A stretch of 64,000 nucleotides of DNA from the NCBI RefSeq assembly GCF_034702125.1, contig NC_085876.1, positions 17,688,014 to 17,752,013 on the forward strand, written 5' to 3'. The DNA is from Engraulis encrasicolus. Lineage: Eukaryota > Chordata > Actinopteri > Clupeiformes > Engraulidae. The notes beneath the pieces were generated by a model, which worked only from the letters and a program-made list of their open reading frames with translations, did no database searches and had not been told where the DNA came from. Shown piece by piece: positions 13,901 to 26,570 of the stretch (its first letter is position 1; every line of letters starts with the position of its first letter). The position numbers and the translations under genes were made by a program.

Positions 13901-15985
13901 AAAAAATCGAGTAAGTGTGTCACACGCAGACGCGAGTACCATTGATGTCAGAGGAGTGTGCTGAAGTCCTTTTGTATTACATTACATTACATTACACTTA
14001 GCTGACGCTTTCATTTATTCAAAGCGACTTACAGTTATTATTTTTCAGGGTATTAGTTACAGTCCCTGGAGCAATGTGGGGTTAGGTGCCTTGCTCAAGG
14101 GCACTTCAGCCATGGATATTGTAGGGAGAGGTCAGGGGAGATTCGAACCTGCAACCCCTTGATTTAAAGACCAACTCTCTAACCACTAGGCCATGGCTGC
14201 CAAATGGGTACCAAATAGACATTTAAGCTTATATTGTTTGTCTGTGTATGGTCATGTGCAGTGCACACTTCACCTCATTAGCTTATGATTGTCGTTTCAT
14301 ATTTACATGTATGATCTTCAAAATGTGTAGCAGTGAAAGTGATATTAACTTAAAGTGTACCTTTACTATCCCACATCTTATTCATGATCCTAACTAACTT
14401 ATGCTTTTCAGAGGCACAACCTTCAGTGAAGAGGAAAAAGAAGGCAGACATGGGAAAACAGGAGGTCCTCCAGAAACTAGAGGTACAGCTCTACTCCCCC
14501 TTGGTATTTTAACCCCTTAATGCACACCATACCTCCTGTGACACGCTGTAATAGACATTGAAAGTTAACTACTATAGTACTACACTACTATGACATTGCA
14601 CGGGGCCTTTAGTAATGGACTATGACTTGTTCATTGCCATTCTGGTAACAGCTAATTTATAATGTTGTGTCTTAAGGGGTTAAGGTGCACTGTGTAACAT
14701 TTGTAGTTGTTTATTTCCAGAATTCGTGCTGCCCATTCACAAATGTTCGCAAATACTTAGCACTACCATAAAATTCTAAAGCATTCATTATTACTGGGAA
14801 AATGACACTTTTCATACATGAAGAGGCTAATATTCTCCATGTCTGCCACTCTACTCTCTACTCTACTCTACGAACTCCCCGAACCCTAACACCCCCCCCC
14901 CCAAAAAAGGACATTCCTGCATTTTATCAAGGACAGCACTAGTAATTTTATTTATCTTACTATCTACACATATTCTTTATTGTGTTGACTGTGATGTGTA
15001 TTTGTCTTTTGTGTCCTTGTGCCACCACCAAAGCAATTTTTTCATTTCATGTAAGTTTAATGGACAATAAAGAAGTCTAAGTCTAATGTCCTTATATGTA
15101 TCTGTAAAGTGTCTCTGAGTGTCATGGAACGCGCCATACATGACGTATTAATTATTTGTTTTTACAGACACTAGAAAAGAAAGAGGAGGAGACAAAATCT
15201 GATGAAGAGGAGGAAAATGAGGAAGCGAAGAAGAAAAAGAAGACCGAAGATGATGATGAACCAGAGGAGGAGAACGATTATGATGAGGAAGACTTGGAAG
15301 ATGTAAGTACAATGAGATCATACCTTCACAAAAAGTTTGTATGTTATGTGGGTCGATGACGTTTTTGTAGTAGCAGAGGTCAGGATAGTGCAACCACAGC
15401 TAATTCCACTAATGTAATGGATTGAATGTTTTTTGTTGTGTTTCTAGTGGATTATGCAAGGAACATATTAATTGCTTGTATATTACTAATGAATTTATGT
15501 GTATTAGCTGTGGTTGTAACACCTGATTTCTGCTACTAAAGAATAAAGGCATGCGCATGTAGGTCTTTGGTGTTCACCCACTGTTTGCCGAGGAAGTGCA
15601 ACTACATGATAGTACTCACATCATCACTATGACATTACTTAGACTAGAGTCTTTAAGGTCCAGTATGTAGTATAGTATGTAATTTTAGGTGTTTTTTCCA
15701 ATATATCTAATATGTATGTTGCCCATTCACAAATAGTTATTAAACTAATATTCTTTGGTCTGCCCAGAGTAGGAGAGGATCCACCTATTCATTTATGATA
15801 AACATGTACATTTCCAAGCCACAATGAATACTTTAAATGACCTTTAAATTGTGGAACGGCTTAAGATGTTTAACTTCCAGTTTGTTTCTTACTTTCAGGA
15901 TACCGATTATATCTCGTCTTATTTCGACAATGGGGAGGATTTCGGTGCGGATAGCGATGACAACATGGATGAAGCCACCTACTGA
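10938..15985 (+). CDS. polr3gl: RNA polymerase III subunit RPC7-like (POLR3GL)
   Basis: Subunit of the RPC3-RPC6-RPC7 subcomplex of RNA polymerase III, which helps recruit the enzyme to promoters of tRNA, 5S and similar genes in the nucleus. Coding exons: 10938-11051, 11193-11322, 11686-11754, 13854-13910, 14412-14482, 15168-15302, 15899-15985; the sum is 663 nt (220 residues), all with AG/GT borders and matching phases. The start MAGRGRGRAQLTFNVDALGI is the family N-terminus; residues about 39-80 carry the FQPVPLQTGEAEDYMIALKQ block; residues about 100-120 carry the DWNRLPKEL block. From about residue 148 the protein is Lys/Glu/Asp-rich, ending in the conserved SYFDNGEDFGADSDDNMDEA tail. The middle (DVERYTDKYQ, IRVRE) is closer to human POLR3GL (218 residues) than to POLR3G, but the paralogue choice is an inference. 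The ATG follows an acceptor-like TTAG, so the first exon is probably non-coding. Introns contain MITEs and a SINE. Confidence 0.93.
12655..13004. mobile_element. Long fold-back MITE with TTAA ends
   Basis: Almost the whole 350 bp is one palindrome: TTAAAGGGGTATGCCACTA at the left is mirrored at the right, with arms of roughly 160 bases meeting near 12825-12840. The centre itself is a smaller inverted repeat around GTAGCATGTAGTAATGCTAC. TTAA at both ends points to piggyBac- or Kolobok-type mobilisation. Lies in polr3gl intron 4 counting from the ATG exon. Confidence 0.88.
13168..13785. mobile_element. hAT-type element (outer), interrupted by another MITE
   Basis: Starts CAGGGGTCAGGAACC and ends GGTTCCTGACCCCTG, perfect 15-bp inverted termini. 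Flanks CAAAAATC (13160-13167) and CAATAATC (13786-13793) are an 8-bp target duplication with one mismatch. A second element sits inside at 13196-13403. Confidence 0.9.
13196..13403. mobile_element. hAT-type MITE (inner, nested)
   Basis: Starts GAGTGTTTCCCAACC and ends GGTTGGGAAACACTG. CTCTAGAG is perfectly duplicated at 13188-13195 and 13404-13411, both inside the outer element, so this insertion is the younger. Confidence 0.9.
13974..14205 (-). mobile_element. tRNA-derived SINE-like repeat (type 4), minus strand
   Basis: On the minus strand it begins GGCAGCCATGGCCTAGTGG, with a TAGTGGTTAGAGAG box A and a GGTTCGAATCTC box B. Its far end on the plus strand is a TTACA pentamer repeat. The AAGCGACTTACAGTTATTA part recurs at 52928-53090 and, degraded, at 49260-49410, 55675-55715 and 63560-63640. 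Confidence 0.75.
14509..14683. mobile_element. MITE with TTAACCCCTTAA ends
   Basis: TTAACCCCTTAA at the left is mirrored by CTTAAGGGGTTAA at the right, with TTAA as the outermost bases. Internal TAGTACTACACTACTATGAC is shared with copies near 430, 5930-6000 (inverted) and 12310-12480. Confidence 0.75.
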
Positions 15986-16226
15986 AGTGTTTTCCACTTA
16001 GATTTCAACCTCAGTCTTTACCTTCAGCGGAGCAACCAATTCTTTAAATGAAGAGTTCAGATGCAAAACCCCCTTCGTGTCTTTCCAGAAACATGTCATA
16101 ATTAATTTGTATGTAATACTAATCTATCAAAATTGCATATTTTTTATTTTATTTATGTAATTAAAATATTTATATGTATTATCAAGTACATGAATTTAAA
16201 CCAAACCAACAATGGGGTTCCGTAAA

Positions 16227-16232
16227 AATAAA
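16227..16232 (+). terminator. polr3gl: Poly(A) signal for polr3gl
   Basis: AATAAA 242 bases after the stop codon, in an AT-rich 3' UTR. It is the nearest canonical hexamer; longer transcripts are possible. Confidence 0.65.
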
Positions 16233-18280
16233 GAAGTGCAGGTCTTCAGAAATAGAGTTAGGGGTTTTTGCATCTCAACTCTTCAAATGCTGTCCGTACA
16301 AATCTCATGTAAGTGGGTAAACTTGACAGGAGCTGCTAAAATCCACCTTACTTGACCTTGGCAAGCCTGCTGACCCAGCTGCTAAGAAACTATTGCTATG
16401 CCAATTTCTGTTCATTGGAGCTAGGAGAAACTGTAGTTGTGGGCTTGGTGCTCAAACGAAGGAGTTCATGGAGGAGCCATTGCCTTTGTGGACTTTCAAT
16501 TTTTCTTCCAGCACCAAAAAAACAGCAGTATTCTGGCATGCCGTATTGCCTTTATTTAAAAAACAAAATTCAGGAACTGTGATATTGTCACTGTGTACAG
16601 GTATCTTGGTGAAGACTGGTATTACCCATGGTCCTCTGTCTGCAGCATACTCTAGAAGAGAAATTCCAAGGGCAAGTATGATTGGCTCACTGTACGTTCA
16701 GAACAAACACAGTTTAAGTATGGTGACTGAATAAGTGCCAAATGCTTCTAAAAATGCTCTAAAAAGTGTTGATGAAAGTTGATGAAAGTGTTGAAAAAGA
16801 TGCTTGATTGAGGGGTGATCGCTTGGAAGCATAACTTAGAGTTTGAGGGATGTACCAGTAGACATTCTGATGGTTTGCAACTCGCCCACGACTGACCAGG
16901 AAGTAAAATGACATTTAACGTTCTCCTGATGCTCCAGTTGGCCCTGTCGCAGACTAAAAGATTCTTGCTGCGGATTATTTTCAAAACTCTTGCCTCTTTT
17001 ACCATGTTTGGCCTTGAATGTACAGTATTATGACATCGTGTGTGAATGGACAATGGATGGACATCGTTCATTTTTATATTTGGTTTTATGTGTTTGTAAC
17101 AAAACAAGTCTTCATGTTGTTTTAAACATAAAACTATTAGAAAATGATGAATTAAGTTGTTTGAAACTGTTGTTTTTTTTCATTCCAATTTGTAGTGTCT
17201 GTTGTAATACCACGTCTCCACTTGATGGATGAGAACGTTTGCACATAGCAAGGTTGTATTTACGCCTCACCTGTTTAGGGGCATGAACTGTGGACAGAGA
17301 AACTAGAACTCACTTTTTAGTGGCCCTGTCGTGGCCAACCGGTAGGGCACTCGCCTGCCATGCGGCTGACCCGGGTTCGATTTCCGGCCCGGGTCCTTTG
17401 CCGACCCCTACACGTCTCTCTCCCAATTCACTTCCTGTCCACCTCTGACACTGTCCTATCACATAAAGTAGAAAAAGTAAAAAAATACCAAAAAAATAAA
17501 ATCTTTAAAACTTGCTTTTTAGTATAATTCCCCCTGCTGGGACCACACATAACAGACTGTGTGTTCTCTCATCATCTTCTCCGTTAGAATCGGCCCATCT
17601 TCCAGGCCACCTTGTTTATGTTTGGCATACCTGCAATGACTGGTGATCAGAAATGGAGAAACGAACATCACTAGTAGCGACATTATTCAACACACCAGTT
17701 TTAGTGTTTCAGAACTTTGCTACTTACAGTATTTGAAATGAGCAGAGGTTAACAATCTTGAGGTCAAGATGCTAGTAGTTCCTGTTACTACATTGACACC
17801 CGCCCAATTTAAGAATTGGGACAGTGAATGGATGCAAATTAGAAGAACTCCCCAACCATTAGGCCACAACTCTCTACAGTGCCTGTGACAATAACAAACA
17901 AAACTAATCTTAATTCTACCAGTTTCTTTATCATGTTAAAAGGTGAACTGAGATGAAAAAAAGCTTGCTATTGCCCATAGACAAAGATTATACTGCGCAT
18001 ATCTAACCAGGTTTAAAAAAAACTATTAATTAACTCGAGAAAAATGGGGCATTACAATTTCGCCGTACACGCAACTTGTCAACAGATGGCGCCCAAGCTA
18101 TTTGTAAAGAGAGAACATCTGCGCAACAGATAAGTTGAAAGCAGCTTGCTAGGGCTTTTATTTTGACGATAAAGTAGCCATGTTGGAACTCACATGGACA
18201 CACCAGGCAGTGAGGCCAGACAGCGAAATCAAGTTTTAGAAGGCAATGTGAAGAATAAGAAGGGACTATAGCAGACCACA
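16233..18280. other. polr3gl-msto1 intergenic region
   Basis: No conserved exon recognised. Open frames of 113 and 119 codons here resemble no family I know and are not supported by splice structure. Contains a type-1 SINE at about 17318-17510. The msto1 promoter should lie in the last few hundred bases. Confidence 0.55.
17318..17510 (+). mobile_element. tRNA-derived SINE (type 1)
   Basis: GTGGCCCTGTCGTGGCCAAC start, box B GGGTTCGATTTCC, CT-rich body and A-rich tail. CTTTTTAGT stands immediately before and after, a probable 9-bp target duplication. Confidence 0.85.
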
Positions 18281-21200
18281 ATGAGTGGTTTATGCAGAGA
18301 AATTATAACTTTGCAGCTTGGACATTATTCAAATTTTGTCGGAACTCACTGGTGGAATTTGCAGGTAGGCTATGTCATTTATTTTCACCGTGGCATTGCT
18401 GGACAGTGGACACAAACAGTTACAATGTAATGCAAATTTCCTATCGATAATACCAGCTCTGTGTGTGTTGATTTATTAACACACACATATATAGTTATTT
18501 ATATAGTTATTTATCTATATATAGTTATTTATCTATTTATACTTGATACAGAAGGTGCGTAGACTTACCATGTTTATGTTATGCAAAGCCCCCTTAAGAT
18601 GCACTGTCACTGAGCTGGGTGAGGCTCATGTCATTCTCGTGTCTGTTATCAGCCTTGAGTTTACATTTGATCTACGCGCGCTGTAAAGAATGCGTAGCGC
18701 TACACTCTGGGTATTGGGCTATACAAATTATTTACGTATCTAGGCTGGAACTAGCAGGGAGTTATTAAGTGGAACAACGGGAAATGGAAATATCCTTGGG
18801 CCTTAGGAAGTTAGGTTCGCTATTGGAGAAGCTGTTGACATAAGGAGTCAGTATCAGTAAAAACAAAGTAAAAACAAAAACAACAATAATAATTCATAAT
18901 AAAGGGTAGGGAAAATCCAGGTTAGGAACTCATTAGATAAGCCTACTCATTACTAATTTTATAGGTAGGCTATGGTAGGCTATATCTAGTAATAATCACC
19001 CCAAAAATAAAAAACCCAGAAAGAGTTAAATAAAAATAAAAGCTGAACTTTGGAAATAAAAGTATGTGTCCATTAAAATATAAATAGAAAAGGCAGGGGG
19101 TTTGTCCATGGGAGGGAGGGTGCAAAGAGGGAAGGAACAGTCCAAGGGCTTGTGCTTTGGTTGAAGTGGAAGTTATCTGGCGAGTGGCAGGAGGTCTAAC
19201 CTTCAAGATGCTTCAGGTCAGGGCTGGAGATATAGGGAGGGGCGTGAGCAGGGCGTTTGCCCCAGGGCCCAGGGCATCTCTTGCATTGGTGGTGGGGACC
19301 CTATTGCGACTTTGGCAGGCATATAGGGGCCCCTGTAAGTGTTTTGCCCCGGGGCCCTGTGTGCAATTGTTCCGCCACTGGCTTCAGGTCAGGAATCAGG
19401 TGGGTATAGGCTCGCCATCAAGGGTTCATATAGGCCTACTCGAAAACAATCATGGTTTGATGATGAATGGATTTGTAGTCTTCAAATGAAAAAATAAAGG
19501 TTGAACTTGCTACAAGTAGAGATGATGCAGAAAAGAAAGGTGAAAGGGCGAAAGATTAGGAATTAATCAAGAAGTTCACAGGCAAAGGAGGTCTCAAATC
19601 CTGGAATCAAAAAAGTGAAAAGTCAAAGGGTGAACTTACCATATGAGCAACAGCACTGTATGTGATGTCTATGATGACAAATGGAGGTTTCGGTATTGTC
19701 AGAGACAAAACCCTGGCCTGGGCCCGGCCATGCGTTCTGTGATCGACATTACCGGTATGCAAGTCGGTCTGGCCAAGTCAGTTATCTCTAATATTTAAAA
19801 TGCTTCCCCAGGAATCAGGAATGCAGCTGATTCAGAGCTAGTTGGATCAAATTTGTGGCACATTTAAAAAAAAAAAATTATATGATTGATGGATTGATAT
19901 CTTGAGTTTTTGAGTACTTTTCTAATATCTTTTATCTATTGTTGCTTCACCGATCAAGGACTGAGCCATTATTTCATTGTACTTGTTTCAGTGACAAGCA
20001 AAAAGACATTCTATTCTATTCTATTCTATTCTATTCTATTCTATTCTAATTGACTGCTCCGTGCTTCATATTTTTGTGGCAGGATGCATCACTTTGTTAT
20101 GACCTGGATACGCCCCTGGGCGAGCTGCACAGCGACGCCATGTTCAGGGAGGGCGTCACACTCCGCGGGCAGGTCACCTACACGCCCCGCCTCATTGCCA
20201 TGGATCTCAAAGGTGAAACGGATTCTCAATATCAACCAAGATAAATAATTCTACATTAGAATTGGGACTCTACGCATCATCGCTCACTCAGCTTGCAGGT
20301 GCATCACAGTGGGACAGACATCACTGGAAAGGAGAGGCTGGAGCACACTGTGGCTTAGTTTTCAAGACTTTATTTTGTGCACACACCCAACCAACGTTTC
20401 GGTGTTGCTACACCTTCTTCAGAGTCCAAACTCTGAAGACGGTGTTGCAACACCGAAAAGTTGGTCAAATAGTTCTCCATGTCATGGCAACAAAGAGGGA
20501 TCAATTCCGGTCTCCTAAATGGGCATGACTTTTAAAATGTTTCCCATTAAATTGTTTATTCTGAACCCCCACTATTCTTCATGGCAGCTCATAGACATAG
20601 CAGTTTAGAGGCATGGATCTCAAAGGTCATCAGGGTCATTCCATGTGAAATCAGAAATGATCTATCCCGACCAGCACAGATTTCAATGAAACTTGAAAGA
20701 TGGGCTAATTCGTGCGAAGTGTTAGGTAAGCTACTCATGTCTGGTGGGGTTCTCTTCTCTAGTACTTCTCCATGACAACTAAGTTTCAGGTTGGGCACCA
20801 CAGTGTCAATTTTCACATGGAATAGCCATCAAAGTACAGAAGACGCAGTCAATCAAACTTGATCAAAGAAAAAAAAATAGGAAAGAAGTACACTTTGCAG
20901 CTCTGTTTTCCCTCATTTATCATTTTTGTACATTTAACATTTACCAGGATTGTCCCATTGACACTAATACCTTTCTGCCAGGGAGTCCTGGTCAAAATGG
21001 CAGCCTAAAAAATGTTGTAGATGCAGACAAACACATTAACACAGAAAAAGACAAAATGATCTTGGACAGGAACTTTTCTTTTTACCTTTTTCTTGCCCAA
21101 GTAGTAATCGATCACATCACAGTATAACAACAGTATAGCAACCCATGTTTTTGCTGAGCTTAGGTCCAGTTATTTTCATGTTAACACTTCTTATCAAGAT

Positions 21201-24200
21201 TACTGAGGGAAAAAAAACTGTTTTCATGCAAATTTTTAAATTACTTCATACTATTCCTAGCTAAGTACCTGAGATCCCCAGTCTGCATATTGTTTATTTT
21301 TTGCATTTCGCATGACATTGGAATTGGAACTGTGAAAATATTGTACATAAGTAGTTATTTCTTAGCCTGGCTCTCACGCAGACCCTTCGTGCATTTCCGC
21401 TCAACTTCGTGAGCTCGCACAAGGGTCTGGAAATCTTAGTCGAGCCCGAACGGTATCAGAAATTTCATAGCCTGTCCAATCAGAATCGTGGGGCGGGATA
21501 GCGGGGAGGGGTGTATACAAGTCAGTGGTTGAAGTACTAGTATGTGACTCAAAAAAAGCCATGTGAATTCTCTAATCAGGTTTGAGCTGTTTTGAACACA
21601 CCCACGCCTTTCCAACCATCAAGTGAGAACCAGGTTAGTCATTTCTAGCAAGATTTTGTAAACAATAACCGTTTTCTGGAAACCTTCTCAACAGGAAGTC
21701 TTCTAACATTACGGCAGGAAGGAATTCTTTATGAATCGGAAAAAGACTCGAGTGCCTCCAGCTGGTAAGTGTTTGTTTTCATCGACTGTGTTGTGGGTAT
21801 GTCAATATTTTAACTAATGAATGTATTGGCAAAAAGGCTGGGTTACACCACACTAGCGATTACAAGCTACCAGTCATGAAAGAAATGGGATGCCCCAGGC
21901 CCTGAAAATGGCGGGCCAATCACAACGCAGGAGAAATTTGTTTTGAATCTTTTGATGCAAAGTGGACAGGGTTTTGAGGGAGTGATGACAAAGCGTTGGC
22001 CAGTAGGCACAGACACAGTTTGAAAAACAACAGGTTGTTCCCATCAACAATCTTCCGATGTCTCATTGATGAGGGCCAGACTAAATATTCACATTAATCT
22101 CATATTTAGTCTGGCTTGTCAGGCTACCTACAAGGTAGATTCTTTCATAAAGGACGCATGTGTGCAGACGTTTTGCGTCAAGAAATAATAATGAATTACA
22201 ATGTGACTAATGTGACTGTAATGTTATGAAGGGAAGGAGAGGTGGTGTCACACAAGCACACCCCACCCACCAAGAATTCCTTTCTACAAGACCTGGACAA
22301 GTTAGACGTAAGTTCTGATTATATGCTGTTACTTTGAAAAATCTTTGCAATAACTTGTCTAATCGGATACACCAGTTTTCAGCGCCTCTGGTTGGCTGAA
22401 ACGACTGCTGGCTTTACAAAGACCTTGTTTGGATGAAATGCTGAATGACTAATACCAATGAAAGTACTTGATAAATGCGGTATGGTTATTTAATAATAAT
22501 AAAAACGCAACAGTTACTCAAATTATGATCACCTTTCCTCTATTTGTTTGCTTTCTTCAGAATGGGGATATTCTCTCAGAAGTCAACTTGCACAGTGCCC
22601 AGCAGCCAAATAATTCTGGTAGGAATTGTTTATTTTTTCTTCTTTTTTTTCATTCAGATTATATTGTGGTACTGCAGTATTTTGATCATGATACTGTTGC
22701 TGATGTTGTTGCTTTTTTACTCTCTATTCTATTTTACGATTGTTTTCTGGGGAATTTCTGCCAATTTCAGCATGTGGTTGTATTGCTCATACTCACGCTA
22801 TGTTTGACTTGACAGTAGCTGGCGATGCAATTTCTTCATCTCGTTATGAGATCCTGGCCATTCAGCGATCGGACGTATGGAGATGGTAGAGCGCGTTGAT
22901 TGAACTCAAAGATGGACGCTTTTTCACTGAAACCCGTACAAAAAACCCGTTAAAATAAAGTGTTGCCTTTTTTTGCTGATTATTCTAACCAACAGAGACG
23001 GTCAACAGCAGCATTGAGCGGGCCAAGAAGACGTACAGCCTGGAGGGGAGCGTGAAGGTCTGGTCCGACTTCCTCAGGCTCCATTTACATCCAAGGACCA
23101 TCTCAGTCATTCATCAGTACAACCATGATGGGTATGTTCATTTTAGGGTCCATCTCATTAACTTACCTGCCGTCCTCATCTTGTGCTTGTGGCCATGTGC
23201 TTCGCTGACACCCTGCCTCAGTGACGAAAACAACAACATTGCCCCACTGTCAGCCTAGGCACAACAACAATAGTGGGACTTTTCCCCATTCAACATCCCA
23301 ATTGCAAATGAGAAATTGACCTTGTGATGATGAATAAATTAATTGCGCTTTTGCGAGATATTGAATAAATCTTCTATCGTCAATGACGACTTGCCTTGTG
23401 TCAGGAGACCACAAGCACAAGGAGTTTAGATATTGAAATGGACCCTTAGTCTGTAGCAGAAAACACGCTGAGGATTGGGTTACAGCTGAAATTTTGCTTC
23501 CAGTAGCTTTGTAGTATGTCTTACAGGAAATGATCATGTTTGTCTTGGAGGCAACCCTATGAGAAGACACTCACTTGCTTGCCTATTCAAAATACCACAA
23601 AGGGACTAATGATATTTCGTCAATACATATAACTGGAAATTTGTGTCCATTTATTCAGTAAAGCATTCATGGGATCAGGTACTAAAATTGGACACAGGCA
23701 GATTACTTAAAAGAACTGAAATATTGACTGGTTTATTTAAGCCACTTGCATCATAAAGCAAGTTTACATCATAAAGCAAGTACGGTACACTGCGTGCAGA
23801 ATAAAGTATTCTTATCATATCCATTTCATGCATATTTTCCAATTCCAACCCATATGAACATGAAAACCTTTATGGATTTAACAATTCCTGGTAAAGAACA
23901 TTTATGTAATGAATTTCTTGTTGATCAATATCTCTGCAATTCCAAGACGACTACATCCCTCTGGAAGACTTTTCGGAGTATTAGATTGCTTTTTTGTGGC
24001 CCATTTCCCCAGAGAAACACATTTTGCTAATTATTGTACTCATCTGATATAGGGTGTTGGGCTCCGTAGACCAGAATACCTGGAATGTTTAAATCCAATG
24101 GGTTTTCATTTTCATACAGGTGGGAGTTGACAAATATGCATAAAATGGATGATGTGGTCAAAATATGCGTTTGCCTAATATTCTGCACACAGTGTATGAA

Positions 24201-26508
24201 AATTGTGAGATCAGCTTTGGGCCCCACATCGCTCACTCAGACATGTTAAAAAAAAAAAATTAGAAGAACATTCAAGGTGTTAGTTAAAGGGGTTAATTAG
24301 AAACTTTATTGTCCCCAATGGGGACATTTTTGTCAGCAAGTAAGGTAAAAACCAGGCAGGTTGTCAATGGCAAAAAGAAAAGGATAGCAAACGCTCAAAG
24401 TCTTCTCTCCAGGTAGAAGGGGTGCATCTGGTTAATCCTGTTAAGGCTTCATAGAAAAATGACTGAATCCAAAGCACTCTCCTTCGAGTCAAGGTTGAAG
24501 TTATAATAAAAACCCTTTATTCTACATTGGGGTAAACAAACTTAAAAACACTGACCGGTTTCAGCCGTCTGGCCTTCGTCAGGGCGTGTTTTTTTTTTTA
24601 CCAGGCAATGTATTGTATTGCCTATGACACAAATTAAAGATTTAACACATACAGTACAATACACATTCACCCAGATATAACAGACATGACATAACAATAG
24701 GCAGGACAGGACAAACTATTCAACAGTTCCGCTCAACTTTGTATATCGATGGTGTGGTTTGTGTGCAGTGAGGCGGGCCGCCTGGAGGCGTTTGGCCAGG
24801 GGGAGGCGCTCTGCAAAGGACCCCTGCTGGATGAGCTGGAGGACAAGCTGCATTTCTTCACTGAGGAGTGTGACTACCTTCAGGTAACAATTACTGTTGA
24901 TGCAAAATGAGGAATATGGTCACCTTAAGGTTCTATTGGGACCAAGAAAATGTTTGGTTTAAACTTCGGCACAGCCTTTTCTGGCCTCGACCAGTAGCAA
25001 ACCAAGGGAAGTGTTTCAACCATGCAGTTTGAGAAACGTTAATTGTTGTGCTCTAGGTCAGAGCAAAGAGATTTGAAAGTCGATGATAATCAGGCTATCA
25101 CAGAACAAGAGTGGCTTTCATTTACTACAATAATAATAATTAAAAAGAAACAATTGCCATATTGAAATTCTTAACTAAATTGTGTAAATTACAACATTGC
25201 CTCTACCTTTCTTCAGGGCATTTCTACCATTTCCTTTTCTTTTACAGGGTTTTCAGGTGTTGTGTGACGTTTACGACGGCTTCTCAGGCCTGGGTTCAAA
25301 GGTCACGGAGCTGCTACAAGACTCCTATGGGGGACGCGGCATCTTGACCTGGGGATTGACACCCACCACTTACCCAAACTCTGTGAGTTCAGACCACTTA
25401 CATCCATGAAATGTTTAGGGTAAGTCCACTAGTTCAGGGATTCTTAACCATAGGGCCGCGGCCCAAACCTGGGCCGTGCTCAGAAACTTGAGGGCAGTGG
25501 AAAAGTTTCGATCTTGCAACGGAGGGCCGTGCAAGATGCTGGAGACGGCGTGCGTCTTTTTAATCTAGCGCAGTTCTGCTGCTTAAATGACCACGCACCG
25601 CTGTTTTTTTTATAGTGGAAGACGCAACGTCAAAGACAAGACGGCAATACACTCAACAGTACACAAATGGAGAATGAGAAATTACCAACCGGTGTGAAGT
25701 GTAATTTGCACACGTCTTCTCTCCTCACGTTCAGTTACAAAATAAGCGATTGAAACGTTACTCAAAATGATTCTGTTTACTGACAAAGCAAACCCGTTAT
25801 CATTGTGTACCCCAAAATACATTTATTTAAAGAATTTTGCATGATATCAGGCTACAAAGCTTTCCGTTTTTGACACCCTGCATAAGGCTGAGGAATTTCT
25901 GTTCTGACGTCGCATCTGCACATCACTAAGTAGTAAAACCGTCTTGAATCAGCAGATTCATCACAAATCGCAAACGGAGCTGTCACAAATGTCAGAGAAG
26001 CATTCAAATGCATCAATGGCTCTGGCCTGATGCCCTGTGAGTGGATTGGGTTCATAATTGAATATAGAAGAGTGAGCTCAATGAATACAGCTTTTCCATT
26101 ACAAAATGCATTAATAGGCCTAGCTTACTACATTAATATATATATATATGGTAACACTTTAGAATAATGGATGCAAAAAAGCATTATAAAGACTTAATAA
26201 ATAATTAACTATTGATGAACAAAACATTAACAAACGTTTGTAAATGATTAGGAAATGTAAACAAATGCTTGTAAATTACTAGGAAATGTTATATTAATAT
26301 TTCATATTTATCAAACATTTACAAGTTGCTTGTAAATGAATAAAATAGTCTGTTATAAGGTGTGTAAAATCTTGAATATATCATTTGTAGATATTTTATA
26401 AAGCATTAATAAAGCTTAGTTAATAATAAAAACATTTGTTAATGTTTTATTCATCATTAGTTAATTATTTACTGAGTCTTTACTAAGGAACATTATTATA
26501 AAGTGTTA

Positions 26509-26570
<62 letters not shown>

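Noticed and set aside
15156..15359. Stand-alone Lys/Glu-rich open frame
   Set aside because: It is exon 7 of polr3gl read through its introns.
16393..16734. 113-codon open frame on the plus strand downstream of polr3gl
   Set aside because: No recognisable family, lies in 3' UTR or intergenic sequence, and no splice signals support it.
16748..17107. 119-codon open frame on the minus strand
   Set aside because: No similarity to a family I know and no supporting promoter or splice structure.
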